Shown: positions 1-11,339 of the stretch, one piece after another | Layout: each line of letters starts with the position of its first letter | How positions within the stretch are numbered: the stretch's first letter is position 1 | From: Monomorium pharaonis | Taxonomy: Eukaryota > Arthropoda > Insecta > Hymenoptera > Formicidae | NCBI RefSeq assembly: GCF_013373865.1 | Contig: NC_050474.1 | Coordinates: 11,930,886-11,994,885, forward strand | Length of the DNA stretch: 64,000 nucleotides | Direction: 5' to 3' | The notes under the pieces: model-generated | Told to the model about the DNA's origin: nothing | The model's input: only the letters and a program-made list of their open reading frames with translations | Databases searched by the model: none | Translations under genes and position numbers: made by a program

Positions 1-279
1 CAGAACATAAAGCTTATATTTAATATAAACTCTATAATTCAGAAACATTACCCGAGTGCTATTAGGTACTATTTTAACATTCGATGAAGCAAGGAAGCGA
101 ACGGAGTGTACTAAGTAATAAACGGACACAGCAAGCTGAGTGAAACGGACACAGTGTTGTACCCCTCGTTGTGAGTACGATTTGAGATCGCTGCCAGAGA
201 TCTCGCGAGGAAGGTATTTTGTCACATACACCGTTATTTGTCTTGAACACTTTTATTCTTGTATTCAGTTACAATAGGT

Positions 280-417
280 AGATCGCGACCCCGCAAGGCA
301 GAGGTGTCGCGTCTATTAGCTCGTTGTCCACGACCCCGCAAAGCAGAGTGTCGTGGTTGCGTATTTATAATAAGTTATCTCGGCGATACACGACCCCGCA
401 AAGCAGAGTGTCGTGTG
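280..417. repeat. Three hairpin repeats with compensatory stem changes
   Basis: Three stem-loops share the loop CCCCGCAARGCAGAG. Their stems are CGCGAC/GTCGCG (280-314, with one bulge), CCACGAC/GTCGTGG (328-356) and ACACGAC/GTCGTGT (388-417). Stem positions that differ between copies change on both sides, so pairing is kept. The loop contains GC-AAA-GC, which could pair again inside. This argues for selection on structure, as RNA or as cruciform DNA. Strand and function are unknown. Confidence 0.6.
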
Positions 418-556
418 TAGTCTTAGTTTGTCTACTTCGGATTGACCCGCTCCTCACCTTCTTTCGTCGGTTTATATATCCGATAATTCGGTAGTTGGAT
501 CGAAAGAAGGGGAGGATTGCGTGAGAGCGTAAATCGGTCAGTATTCCAAATTATTG

Positions 557-634
557 CTTAGACAGCAAGTGCTGTCTAAGGAGCATTGCGCTAATTGTCG
601 AGCGGATTGCGCGGAACCTCGCGCAATGCGCTCG
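557..634. other. Two adjacent strong stem-loops
   Basis: At 557-580 TTAGACAGC and GCTGTCTAA form a perfect stem round AAGT/AGT. At 599-634 CGAGCG, one unpaired base, then ATTGCGCG pair with CGCGCAAT and CGCTCG across a short GAACCT loop. Either could act as an RNA structure or a terminator-like element. They continue the chain of hairpins that begins at 280. Confidence 0.5.
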
Positions 635-697
635 ATGCTGACTGCTGCAGCTGACCGACTTACGTCATCGTGCTACTGACACCTTATTTATCGTTAT

Positions 698-1222
698 GAG
701 TGTGTCACTCATAACAACAGTAATAAACGGACACAGTGCGAAACAGACACAGTAACAAACGGACACAGTGCGAAACGGACACAGTAACAAACGGACACAG
801 ACCAAATGCGCACAGAGCGAAACGGACACAGACCAAATGCGCACACTGCACATGCGCACGGACCAAATGCACACACGGAAAGTCGCAAACCCATGTGATA
901 CAATGAATGCTTTGCACGCACACACACACACACACACACGAGGGGGGGGGTGCAAGAGGGGGCCTTCGGCCCCCCTCCCGCATCCACCCCGTCCAAGTCG
1001 CTAACCTATGTGGACTTTACTCTGCTTGCAATGTACATGGATTGCATTTAGTCCGTGCGCACGTGTAGTGTGCGCATGTGCAGTGTGCGCATTTGGTCTG
1101 TGTCCGTTTCGCTCTGTGCGCATTTGGTCTGTGTCCGTTTGTTACTGTGTCCGTTTATTACTGTGTCCGTTTCACTCAGCCTGCTGTGTCCGTTTATTAC
1201 TGTGCGCATCTGGGACGCTCCC
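698..1222. mobile_element. Foldback element, GGACACAG-arm family, copy 1
   Basis: Both arms consist of short tandem units of the type AAACGGACACAGTAAC in inverted orientation around a central core. The core (about 885-1055) holds a CA microsatellite, a run of nine G, a GGGGGCC-TTC-GGCCCCC hairpin and the block GACGGGG/CCCCGTC. The right end reads GCGCATCTGGGACGCTCCC; the left end (GAGTGTGTCACTC) is a degraded version. No coding capacity is seen, so it is a non-autonomous element. A second full copy lies at 43362-43957. No clear target duplication is visible here. Confidence 0.7.
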
Positions 1223-1370
1223 ATTCGACTACTGATGTATCATGTGGTAATATTCATCGCAACAAACAAACACCGATGCTTCAGTACACGGTTTATCGAC
1301 AAGGAAATAAATTTAATATTAATATTTAATATAAAAATTTAATATTAATTTAATATTTAATATTAAATTT

Positions 1371-1868
1371 ATGTTTAAATATTTACATACAGTCAATAAA
1401 TTTTATGTTTACGTATTTATGTATATTGTAGTATTGAAAGTCTGTATTAAAACTAATTTTATTAAAATCCACGATAATAAAGTAAACAAAATAATTGGAT
1501 GTGGGTCTCTAACAGATGGCATATATAAATTAGAGACCCATATCATAAATTTTAATCAAAAAATTTATAAGAAATTAAATATAAACAAATGTGACAAAAT
1601 TAAAATAATAGGAATTATGCAGAAAGCAGGTACTATATATTAATATTCATTAATAACTTTTAAGAAATTATATATTATCTATATTTTTGCAGCGGAACCA
1701 TTTTATTTGATCGTAAACAGTGTAACTGACATACAAAAATCAAACGGACGATTGTCATTATCATTACTTCTAAAAGGAGTTCAAACACCTCCCAAAAGAA
1801 AAAATGAAGAAACTCCTAGTGCATCACAAGATGTAACAAAAAAAATTTTATTATTAAGAAATGTTTAA
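1371..1868 (+). CDS. Small two-exon ORF, possible OB-fold-like protein
   Basis: An ORF from ATG 1371 can be joined to a second exon. Donor GCAG|GTACTA lies near 1630 and acceptor TTTTTGCAG ends at 1691; the frame is kept and a stop falls at 1866-1868, giving about 145 aa. The middle part (IIGCGSLTDGIYKLE, then KIKIIGIMQK and FYLIVNSVTDIQ) alternates short strands in a way that resembles an OB fold. The C-terminus is Lys/Ser/Thr-rich. I do not recognise the family. It lies in AT-rich DNA beside a CA array and could be a transposon remnant. Both the splice sites and the coding status are inferred. Confidence 0.3.
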
Positions 1869-2097
1869 ACTGAAAAAACTTTTAATTTGCAATCTTTTTA
1901 TGCTACATTAAACAATTTTAATAATTTTATTTTAGATACCAAAAAGATTTCCAAGTAAAAATATTAATTACTAAACAGTTTGGTATTAATTCACTATGAA
2001 GTTCTATTAGTTATGTAGTTGTTTTAAGTTATTCTAAAGTTTTATAAATTAAAAAAGAATTTAATTATTATTATATTAATACCATTCTTATCATTAT

Positions 2098-2562
<465 letters not shown>

Positions 2563-4245
2563 ACACAGGCACACAAAAAAAAAGTGGTTGGTCCGGCGGA
2601 CTAGACTAGTCAATCCTTATGTATTTCGACCCGCTGAATCCGAATTTGAAGTCAGAATTGCAAAGTTAGCTCGCATTTTCTAACCTCAAAAAAAAATTTT
2701 TTTTAAATGTTGATCCGGCGGACCAGACTAGTCTATTCTTATGTATTTCGACCCGCTGAATCCGAATCCAATGTCAGAATTGCAAAGTTAGCTCGCATTT
2801 CCTAACCTCAAAAAAAAATTTTTTTTTAACGTTGGTCCGGCAGACCAGACTAGTCTATCCTCATGTATTTCGACCCGCTGAATTCAAATCCTAGGTCAAA
2901 ATTTCTGAATTGGCTCATTTTTTCCTAACCTCAAAAAAAAAATTTTTTTTATAATGTTAGTCCGGCGGACCCGAATAATCTAACTTCATGTATTTTGACC
3001 CGCTGAATCCAAATTCACTGTCAGAATTGCTGCATTGGCTCATTTTTTCCTAACCTTAAAAAACACCTAAAAACAGTTTGGATCACAAATGTATAATCCG
3101 GAACGTGCAGGCTTGCGTAACCACATTACCCGGGAAAAATTTTCTAGAAAATCACAAAAGTCAAGATTACAGAGAAAGAATGAGTAGAAAGATAGTAGAA
3201 ATGATAGAGAACTACAGAAAACTAGGTTGCCTAATGAATCTTAAGTTGTATTTCTTAGATTCTCATGTCGACTACTTCCAAGAAAATCTAGGTAATTATA
3301 GTAAAAAACAAGAAGAAAGATTTCATCAGGACATCAAGGAGATAGAGTATCAATAGCAAGGCAAGTGGGATGTGAATATGATGGCTGATTTCTGCTGGAC
3401 GCTCAAACGTAATGTCTCTGTGAAAGGAAAGAAACGTAAGAGAAAGCCATTGCACAGAACCTTCGAGAATAAAAGATATAATAGAAAAAGGGAGTGAATT
3501 TTCTACGCTATTCACAGAAGCTCAAACTTATACGTATTGAATTTTCCCCGAGTAATGTGGTTACGTAAGCCTGCACGTTCCGGATTATACATTTGTGATC
3601 CAAACTGCTTTTACAAGGTATTTTTTGAGGTTAGAAAAAAATGAGCCAATTCAGCAATTCTGATCTTGAATTTGGATTCAGAGGGTCAAAATATATAAAA
3701 ATAGACTATTCTGGTCTGCCGGACCAAGATTTAAAAATTATTTTTTTTGAGGTTAGAAAAAAAATAAGCCAATGCAGCAATTCTGACATTGAATTTGGAT
3801 TCAGCGGGTCAAAATACATAAAGATACACTATTCTGGTCCGCCGGACCAACATTATAAAAAAAATTTCTTTTTTGAGGTTAGGAAAAAATAAGCCAATTC
3901 AGCAATTCTGACCTTGGATTTGGATTCAGCGGGTCAAAATACATAAGGATAGACTAGTCTGGTTCGCCGGACCAACATTAAAAAAAAAATTTTTTTTGAG
4001 GTTAGGAAATGCGAGCTAACTTTGCAATTCTGACATTGGATTCGGATTCAGCGGGTCGAAATACATAAGAATAGACTAGTCTGGTCCGCCGGACCAATAT
4101 TTAAAAAAAATTTTTTTTTGAGGTTAGAAAATGCGAGCTAACTTTGCAATTCTGACTTCAGATTCGGATTCAGCGGGTCGAAATACATAAGGATTGACTA
4201 GTCTAGTCCGCCGGACCAACCACTTTTTTTTTTGTGTGCCTGTGT
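2563..4245. mobile_element. Foldback element with ~120-bp arm repeats
   Basis: The ends are ACACAGGCACAC and GTGTGCCTGTGT. Each arm has four to five tandem units of about 120 bp (each starting GGTCCGGCGGAC and followed by CGACCCGCTGAAT) in opposite orientation, then a further inverted block at about 3070-3142 and 3541-3615. The loop (about 3145-3540) carries a decayed coding block. The architecture matches Drosophila FB-type elements. No clean target duplication was found. Confidence 0.8.
3180..3497 (+). pseudogene. Broken conserved arthropod coding block inside a foldback
   Basis: From ATG 3180 the frame reads to TAG at 3354-3356, then stays open in the same frame to 3497. The peptide on both sides of the stop (FLDSHVDYFQENLG, EERFHQDI, then QGKWDVNMMADFCWTLKR) resembles, from memory, a block common in hypothetical and transposon-associated arthropod proteins. 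The Lys/Arg-rich tail fits as well. One nonsense change therefore separates two halves of one homologous block. It sits exactly in the loop between the inverted arms, so it was probably captured or is a remnant of the autonomous element. Confidence 0.55.
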
Positions 4246-5411
4246 AATTCTTCTAATTTAATAATATTACATTAAACATTTAACCTTTATTAAATTCTTC
4301 AATTTTACCTTTCAATATGAATTTGTAGTAAATATAACCGATAATATTTAAAAAAAAGCTACGCGAAACAATAATAATTTAACACACAATATTTACTTAC
4401 AATATTTACATCTGGGACTCACTCACAAGGGAACCTCGCGAACTCGAAAATTCTGATTTTAATGAAACTTGGCATAAATGTAGAGGGGGTAAATACATGA
4501 ATTTAGAAATTTATTGTAGCTGCCCATAAACGGTTTAAAGGGGTGAAACCACCCTTCAAAGATTGAGACATTTTTCGTTTTCTCGATATATCTCGTAAAC
4601 TAAACAAAATATTAAAAAATGTTTTATACAAAAGTTTTACAATAAAAGTACTTCTATCTAACTACAGTAATTAAATTTAAAAAAAATTTTTTTTTAAACA
4701 ATTGTTTTTTAATTTTTGAAAAAAAATTTTTTTTTTAAATTTTATTAATGTAGTTAGATAGAGATATTGTTACCATAAAACTTTTGTATAAAACATTTTT
4801 TGATATCACCAATACTTTTCGAGATATATCGGAAAAAGCAAAAATCTGCTCTACGCTATGCACTGAAAAAAGCATGAGAGAATGCACCGCGACGGAGAGC
4901 GTTAAAAAATATTTTAAAGAAATTTTTTATTAAGGTTTATTTATGATATTGAATATAATATAAGATACTAAAAATATAATAAAATAAAGTAATATAAAAT
5001 AATATTTTGTATAATATAATAATATGTAATAATATAATATAATAATGTCGCACGTGAATGCATGCTGATGTGAGTGAGAGAGAAAGAGTAAATAATATTA
5101 ATATAATATAGTAATATAATAATATAATATAATATAAAATATTTATATCCAGACTTCTTTGTCCGGATCCATTAAAGAAGATTTCTGGGATATTCCTAAA
5201 AGCCTATTAAAGAAGCTTAAAAAACTTCGATTTCTACTCCTACCAAATTGTCAAGTAAAAAAAAGAAACGATCTTCGATCTAGATCAAAATTAATGTAAT
5301 CTATGATCTAGATCAAATGTATGAAAAATGATCTGTGATCTGATCTAGATTTAATATTTTGATAAAGATCTTGATCTGATCTAGATTATTTATTTAATGA
5401 TCTATTACAAC

Positions 5412-5640
5412 ACTGGAAATAAGTAATGCGATATTTTTCATTGCGCATTATTTTTGAAATAAGTAATGCGATATTTTTCATTACGCATTACTTTTGAAAT
5501 AAGTAATGCAATTTTTTTCATTACGCATTACTTTTGTAATAAGTAATGCGATTTTTTTTATTACGCATTACTTTTGAAATAATTAATGTGAGTTTTTTTA
5601 TTACGCATTATTGTTTTAATAATTAATGAATAAAGAAATA
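5412..5640. repeat. ~41-bp tandem minisatellite
   Basis: About five units of roughly 41 bp, each containing AATAAGTAATGCGAT and CATTACGCATTACTT. The unit is itself partly palindromic (AATGCG/CGCATT). It lies in the loop of the 4425-6860 foldback element. Confidence 0.75.
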
Positions 5641-6248
5641 ATTACTTATTAAAAAATTAATAAGTAATGCATTATTTTTTAATTTGCATTTTCATTACCC
5701 TGATTTAAAGTATATTGTTGTTCAATGTATAATGCCACACTAAAATATGTTAATTTTGTATCTAGACATGGATATATATCTTTATAACATCCACATACAT
5801 GGATTTATCAATATAAGAAAAAGATTTTGGATGCGATACTTTTGCAAGATCGACAGAGAGCGAAATAATGCCTTAATTGACAAATCATATGGCCGATTTG
5901 GATTGGCAGATGTCGTCGATCTGCGTCGACTCTCTGGCATGTCACCGCTAATGGATCCGGACCAAGAAGTCTGGATATAAATATTTTATATTATATTATA
6001 TTATTATATTACTATATTATATTAATATTATTTACTCTTTCTCTCTCACTCACATCAGCATGCATTCACGTGCGACATTATTATATTATATTATTACATA
6101 TTATTATATTATACAAAATATTATTTTATATTACTTTATTTTATTATATTTTTAATATCTTATATTATATTCAATATCATAAATAAACCTTATTAAAAAA
6201 TTTCTTTAAAATATTTTTTAACGCTCTCCGTCGCGGTGCTATCGCATT

Positions 6249-6406
6249 CCCAGCAAACACAAAGTTACATGTAACGTGCTTGTTAGTTGTAATTTCCCAC
6301 TCAACAATGTAATTGTAATATAACACCTGTGTTATATTACAATTACATTGTTGAGTGGGAAATTACAACTAACAGGAACGTTACATGTAACTTTGTGTTT
6401 GCTGGG
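6249..6406. mobile_element. Palindromic MITE, CCCAGCAAACACA ends
   Basis: A 158-bp, nearly perfect palindrome running from CCCAGCAAACACAAAG to CTTTGTGTTTGCTGGG. The uninterrupted sister arm of the host foldback shows the empty site, so the insertion and its 2-bp target duplication (TT) can be read directly. It has the same termini as the MITE at 13197. Confidence 0.85.
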
Positions 6407-6854
6407 TTCTCTCATGCTTTTTTCAGTGCATAGCGTAGAGCAGATTTTTGCTTTTTCCAATATATCTCGAAAAGTATTGGAGATATCAAAAAATGTTTTA
6501 TACAAAAGTTTTATGGCAACAATATCTCTATTTAACTACATTAATAAAATTAAAAAAAAAAAAAAATTTTTAATTAAAAAACAATTGTTTAAAAAAAATT
6601 TTTTTTAAATTTAATTACTGTAGTTAGATAGAAGTACTTTTATTGTAAAACTTTTGTATAAAACATTTTTTAATATTTTGTTTAGTTTACGAGATATATC
6701 GAGAAAACGAAAAATGTCTCAATCTTTGAAGGGTGGTTTCACCCCTTTAAACCGTTTATGGGCAGCTACGATAAATTTCTAAATTCATGTATTTACCCCC
6801 TCTACATTTATGCCAAGTTTCATTAAAATCAGAATTTTCGAGTTCGCGAGGTTC

Positions 6855-6915
6855 CCTTGTCAGTCGAATTGGTACGACGCTCACATGGAAAGCGAGAGGT
6901 CTCTGTTCAAATCCG
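6855..6915 (+). other. tRNA-like sequence (pseudo-tRNA or SINE head)
   Basis: A D-arm-like stem GTCG-AATTGGTA-CGAC is followed by a partial anticodon stem (CGCT/AGCG) and a T-loop-like GTTCAAATCC close to a B box. The 3' part GGCTGAGG would need a 5' partner that lies across the right border of the foldback insertion. The T stem is weak. It is therefore a tRNA-derived relic, not a working tRNA. Confidence 0.35.
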
Positions 6916-7140
6916 GGCTGAGGTAATATTTTTCGCAATAAACATTTAATTAATTTCCTCAAATACATTTAACATCTTACAATTTAGAAATCAACAGTGA
7001 TTTTTTAATTTATTAAAATTTAATTTGTGTACTGTGTCTGTGTCTGTATCTATGTACTGTATCTTTTATAAGTAAAAAATATTTGGTATAGATATCGGTA
7101 TAAACATAATACAGATAATTAGTTAAAAGATAATAAATTC

Positions 7141-8219
7141 AAACTTACTAATACGATCAGTACTATTTGCTACATCAATTAATTTCGTAGGAATCGGTTC
7201 ATTTAATGTATTTCTGGGTTCATATTTATCCCAATTCTCAATTAATGTATTTGAGCGGATTAGTAGTTCATATTGAACATTTCCGCTATTATAATTGGGA
7301 TTTCTTGGTGGTCTTGCCTGAATACCATCTAAATGTATAATCTGTTAAAATTATAAAAATATTACTAATAATACTAATAAAATAAAAAAAAGTATATATA
7401 TAACGGCGTGTCATAACTATATGTCACAGTCATCTTTTTTTCTATTTTATTTAATTATTATTATAATATGCCACGATATAATAATTCTGAAATTCATTTA
7501 TATTCAATAATTTTTAATAAATAATAAATTATAATTATTTTTAGAAATGTATAAATATTTTTTATCTTAATTATTGATTTAATTCTTTTCTAAAACTTTT
7601 AAAGAATATTTCTTTTATATTAATGAGAAAAGTAAAAATAGTATGTTATAAAAGTAGGATTAAAGAAAGTTAGGAATATTTACGTGATTAGGATTCACAT
7701 GAGGTAATGTACGTGGAATATCATCGTTCCACGACACAATTTGAACTCGTCTGCCGTTATCATTATTCAAATAAAATTTGAACACTTATTGCCGTTGATC
7801 ACCAACAATGGTGGTAATTCGATCCCGTCGATATATTCAACTACTTCTCTAGAAAGTGTAATATTTAACAAAGAAATGTTAAAAAATTATGTAATATGTT
7901 GTAAAATTATGTAATATGTTGTTTTTATTATATATGGTCATTATCATTACTGTACTTGTTATTATTTTTATTTATTATTGTGTAAAATATTGATATTAAA
8001 TTAAATTATATTATATTTACACTTTTTATTTTTAAATTTAAATTTTTATTAAAACAAGTGTTTTTTTTATTGTAATTATATTAAGAATAAGAAAACTTAC
8101 ACAGTTGCGTCATATAACTTGATAGAATCTAATATTTTATTCGGTGTAAATAAATCGATTGGATTTATTTTATTAATTTCATCTTCAAGATTTTTACATT
8201 CTGTTTGCAAATTCGTCAT
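7141..8219 (-). pseudogene. RPA/OB-fold-like gene remnant
   Basis: Three minus-strand blocks read in order: 8219-8104 (MTNLQTECKNLEDEINKINP), 7861-7692 (EVVEYIDGIELPP, then after a frameshift VFKFYLNNDNGRRVQIVSWN) and 7340-7141 (IIHLDGIQARPP, YELLIRSNTLIENW). The spacers are AT-rich with splice-like borders. A strand followed by VSWNDD and then HLDGIQ resembles the OB-fold DNA-binding region of replication protein A-like proteins, some of which occur in Helitron-type elements. The frameshift after VINGNK shows it is broken. Family assignment is tentative. Confidence 0.4.
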
Positions 8220-8274
8220 TTTTCAATGCTTTACAGAACTTCTAAAAAAAGATTCTATATATTATAACAATTGT

Positions 8275-8278
<4 letters not shown>

Positions 8279-8357
<79 letters not shown>
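8279..8357. repeat. (GA)n microsatellite
   Basis: About 39 GA units, followed by a further purine-rich stretch (to about 8555) that looks like a degenerate continuation. Confidence 0.95.
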
Positions 8358-8360
<3 letters not shown>

Positions 8361-9460
8361 TAACGAATCAAGAGAGCGAAAAAAGCGAAGAAGTGAGAGA
8401 GGAAAAAGAGAATAATAGAGTAAGAGGATGAGAGAAGGAAAGAACGAGAGAGCAAGAAAACGAAGACGAGGAAGCAAGAGAGTGAGAGCCCAAGAGAGCG
8501 GGAAAGCGAGAGAATGAAAAAGCGAGAGGATAAGAAAGTAAAAGAAGGAGAAATCAAAATAATTAACCCTTTTTTAAAAAGATTAAGAAATTTTTTTTAC
8601 AAAAATTGTATTTCAATTATAGATTAGTATCCTTGTAAGTCTTTCTTTGTTTCGTTTGAAATAACATATAAAATTTTATTTACAACATTAACTTCACAAC
8701 TAAAATACACATGAAATATAATCGAAATTGTTTTATTAATTAATATCTTAATAACTACATGAGCTTACTTCGTGAGCAATTGTCAAAACTGTCATGCTTA
8801 TCACGTTATCGTTTGATATTGTGGATTCTTTGTTGTGACAGTTATTAACTGACACGTCGAAAACTATCATGCAAATTTGTGAAGGTAAGCTATTTTTATT
8901 TTTTAGATTACATAATGTTGTGAGCAAAACACTTACAACCGATAATATAATATAATATAGAATATTAAAATTAAATTATAAAAGATAGATTAGAATAACT
9001 CGCCAAGGAAGGTTCCTTATCGCGAGGAGTCAAGTAACATGCCTCGTGCGCTGCCGGTCGACCATCGCACCGGTCAACGCACCGGGCATCGCATGGAATT
9101 TAGCGAAGTTCAGCTTAGCAACGATCATGCCATCGGAAATGCATATTTGCGTTTTGGCAATTGTTGCTAAGCTCGCGCCGGATGTACACACACATTAATG
9201 TACACACATTGATGTACACACATTAATTGTGCTTTACGCACAGTCAAACCTGAGTTACCAATTTTTTCTCAAAACGGCCCTTTTTCAGTCTAATTCCGCT
9301 GGACTACATGCGGAAGGCCCATTGCCCCACTATTATGCCAAATCCGCGGCACTACTTAAACCGCCGAACAGCGGACCACGGGATCAGTGATAGTCAATCA
9401 AGCCGATACATACGGCCCGCGAGATTAGCATACGAACTTAGAGTTCGGGACTTAGGGTGC
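8358..9460. other. Intergenic stretch upstream of the Harbinger-like gene
   Basis: Purine-rich, then AT-rich DNA. A piece at about 8845-8925 (ACGTCGAAAACT, ATGCAAATTTGTGAAG and a GTAAGC donor-like site) recurs at 21950-22025. A GC-richer patch lies at 9010-9130, and ACACACATTAATGTACACAC repeats lie near 9190. No gene can be supported. Confidence 0.4.
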
Positions 9461-9467
9461 GGTCCAT

Positions 9468-11339
9468 TTGCTATTTCCAATACTTCCAATGCTTTTGCTC
9501 CCAACGCTACGGAAACAACAGTCCACTAGCGTTACCAACGCTACAAATACTATGCAAGTGGACCGCTGTGAAGAGATAGCATTTGTAAGCATGGAACTAA
9601 ATATCGCATTAGCATGTGCTGTAAAAACTTTTTTGGAACCATCTGCTTATATTTATGAAGATGACGACGCAATTATTTTAAAATTAATTATAAACCAGAT
9701 GGGTACTATAAAAGAAAATCGCCTACCAATTCCCAGAATAGAGGGTTATGTCGAGCACATAATTCCATCACTTAGCGCTACAGAATTTAAATCTCATTTT
9801 CGGTGTGTATTATTTAAATATTTATATAATATTAATAAAAATGTAAAGACCTTAAAATTTGACATTTTTAATTGTTTATATTAACAATTAAATATTATAT
9901 ATTATTTAATATTAATATGATTGATTATTAGAATGCTACCTTCTACTTTTGAAATTATTTTGAATGAAATTGGGAATAAACTCATTCGTACTACAGATGA
10001 AAATAAAATGATACCTGATGAGAAACAATTATTATTAAGCTTGTGGCGTTTTGCAACGCCTGATTCATATAGGCAAGTATTGTAATGTTATTGATTGTAC
10101 ATATTAAAAGTACTTCCCTGTGAGTTATAACTTTTACATTAACACTTCACTTAACATTTATTAATGTTATCATACGATTATAATTGAGTGCAAAATAGAG
10201 AACTTCTACAGTCTCTAAAAATCGTCTACTTTGCAATTATTGTGTTTAATAATTTTGACAAACATTATATGAAATATTAGCTTTAATTAAAGTTTTAATA
10301 TAAATCATTTGTTGTTTAGATCAATAATTCAGCGATTTAATGTGGGTAAAGCCACAGCTATAAGAATAGTGCGTCGAGTTGCTAAGGCACTGTGTGAGCT
10401 TTCGCCAAGATACATAACATGGCCTATAGAAAATAACATTCAAACTATTGTACATGGTTTTGCTTGCACAAGTGGTTTTCCTGATACTATTAGAGCTATA
10501 GACAACACTCACATTAATATTCCCGTGCCTGATCGAAATGCAGAAGCTTATATAAATCGGAAGGGTCATTATTCAATTCATTTACAAGTAAGATTTTAAT
10601 AGTAAAATGGCAATACACTGGAAATACAATAATAATATAATAAAACTATTAAAATTAGTATTAACAAAAATATTATTTAATATCTAAAAAAGAATACACA
10701 AAAAATATGTATATATTTTTTTATGATTTGCATGTAAATTTTTTGTAAATAAATTTTATTTTATTATAAATATGTTATTGTTTTTTATTGAATTATAAAA
10801 GTAATTGTAAATAATAAAAATATATTTCTTTTTTATTTTACAGGCTATTTATGATCATACAAGACAATTTACACATGTTTCGTTTATCTACTGTTCAGGA
10901 TTATATCAACAATCCAAATAAATTTCCAAATAACACTCATATAATTAGAGATTCTGCTTACAAATTGCATCAGTATCTAATGGTTCCATTCTCTGATAAT
11001 GGATATCTTACAAGACTTCAAAAAAATTATAATTATTGCCATTCTTCTAGTCAAATGGTTATAGAACGAGCATTTGCTCTTTTAAAAGGATGGTGGAGAA
11101 GTCTATTGAATGATTTGGCAATAAATCGCATAGATTTTACCCCCTATCATATACTTGCTTGTTGTGTGCTACACAATATTTGCTTACAAAACAAGGACGA
11201 ATTGCAATTGCAAGATGAAGTCATTGTTATAGATGTAGAAGAAATGCATGAAAGAAGAGTTGATCATAATTATGATAAAACTATTGCAGAAGCAAAACGA
11301 AATAACATATGTGCTAATTTAAATATAAGAATTGCATAA
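9468..11339 (+). pseudogene. PIF/Harbinger-type (HARBI1-like) transposase, spliced, broken
   Basis: Four exon-like blocks keep one frame through likely introns: to 9802 (CEEIAFVSMELNIALACAV), 9932-10074 (MLPSTFEIILNEIGNK), 10320-10587 and 10844-11339. The DDE catalytic region is clear: AIDNTHINIPVP (first Asp), RDSAYKLHQYLMVPF (third conserved Asp) and VIERAFALLKGWWRSL (Glu region), then HNICL. The second intron seems to use a GC donor (AG|GCAAGT). At about 10885 the usual stretch after FTHV is missing and the frame shifts into FRLSTVQDY. This removes the conserved Asp-containing loop and makes the copy inactive. Confidence 0.8.

Larger units (their letters stand above)
1..697. other. Hairpin-rich non-coding region
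   Basis: There is no convincing ORF. The stretch holds a series of inverted repeats: three related hairpins at 280-314, 328-356 and 388-417, a long stem pairing about 449-463 with 500-515, a perfect stem-loop at 557-580 and another at 599-634. A 40-bp piece at 112-153 (TAATAAACGGACACAGC and following) is nearly identical to the arm repeats of the foldback elements at 698 and 43362. It could be LTR, leader-RNA or ncRNA sequence; I cannot assign it to a family. Confidence 0.5.
4425..6860. mobile_element. Foldback element, ends ACAAGGGAACCTCGCGAACT
   Basis: Long inverted arms (about 4425-5175 and 5950-6860) are near-perfect complements, including a shared CACGTGAATGCATGC block and a GTCCGGATCC block at their inner ends. 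The right arm is lengthened by a nested 158-bp MITE at 6249-6406. The loop (5175-5950) contains GATCTAGATC-rich DNA and a short tandem repeat. A short open stretch at 5747-5980 is not recognisable. The insertion appears to lie within a tRNA-like sequence, because the tRNA-like body starts directly after the right end. Confidence 0.8.

Noticed and set aside
280..417. CRISPR-like array from three similar repeats
   Set aside because: Only three copies, unequal spacing (48 and 60 bp) and an insect genomic context. The copies are hairpins with varying stems, not conserved direct repeats with spacers.
665..1342. Several ORFs of 75-100 codons with CVCVC and VSVCYCV repeats (also at 43342-44129)
   Set aside because: They come from foldback arm repeats and a CA tract, appear on both strands and have no independent support.
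6855..6915. A functional tRNA gene
   Set aside because: The acceptor 5' strand is missing at the insertion border and the T stem does not pair, so only a tRNA-like relic is supported.
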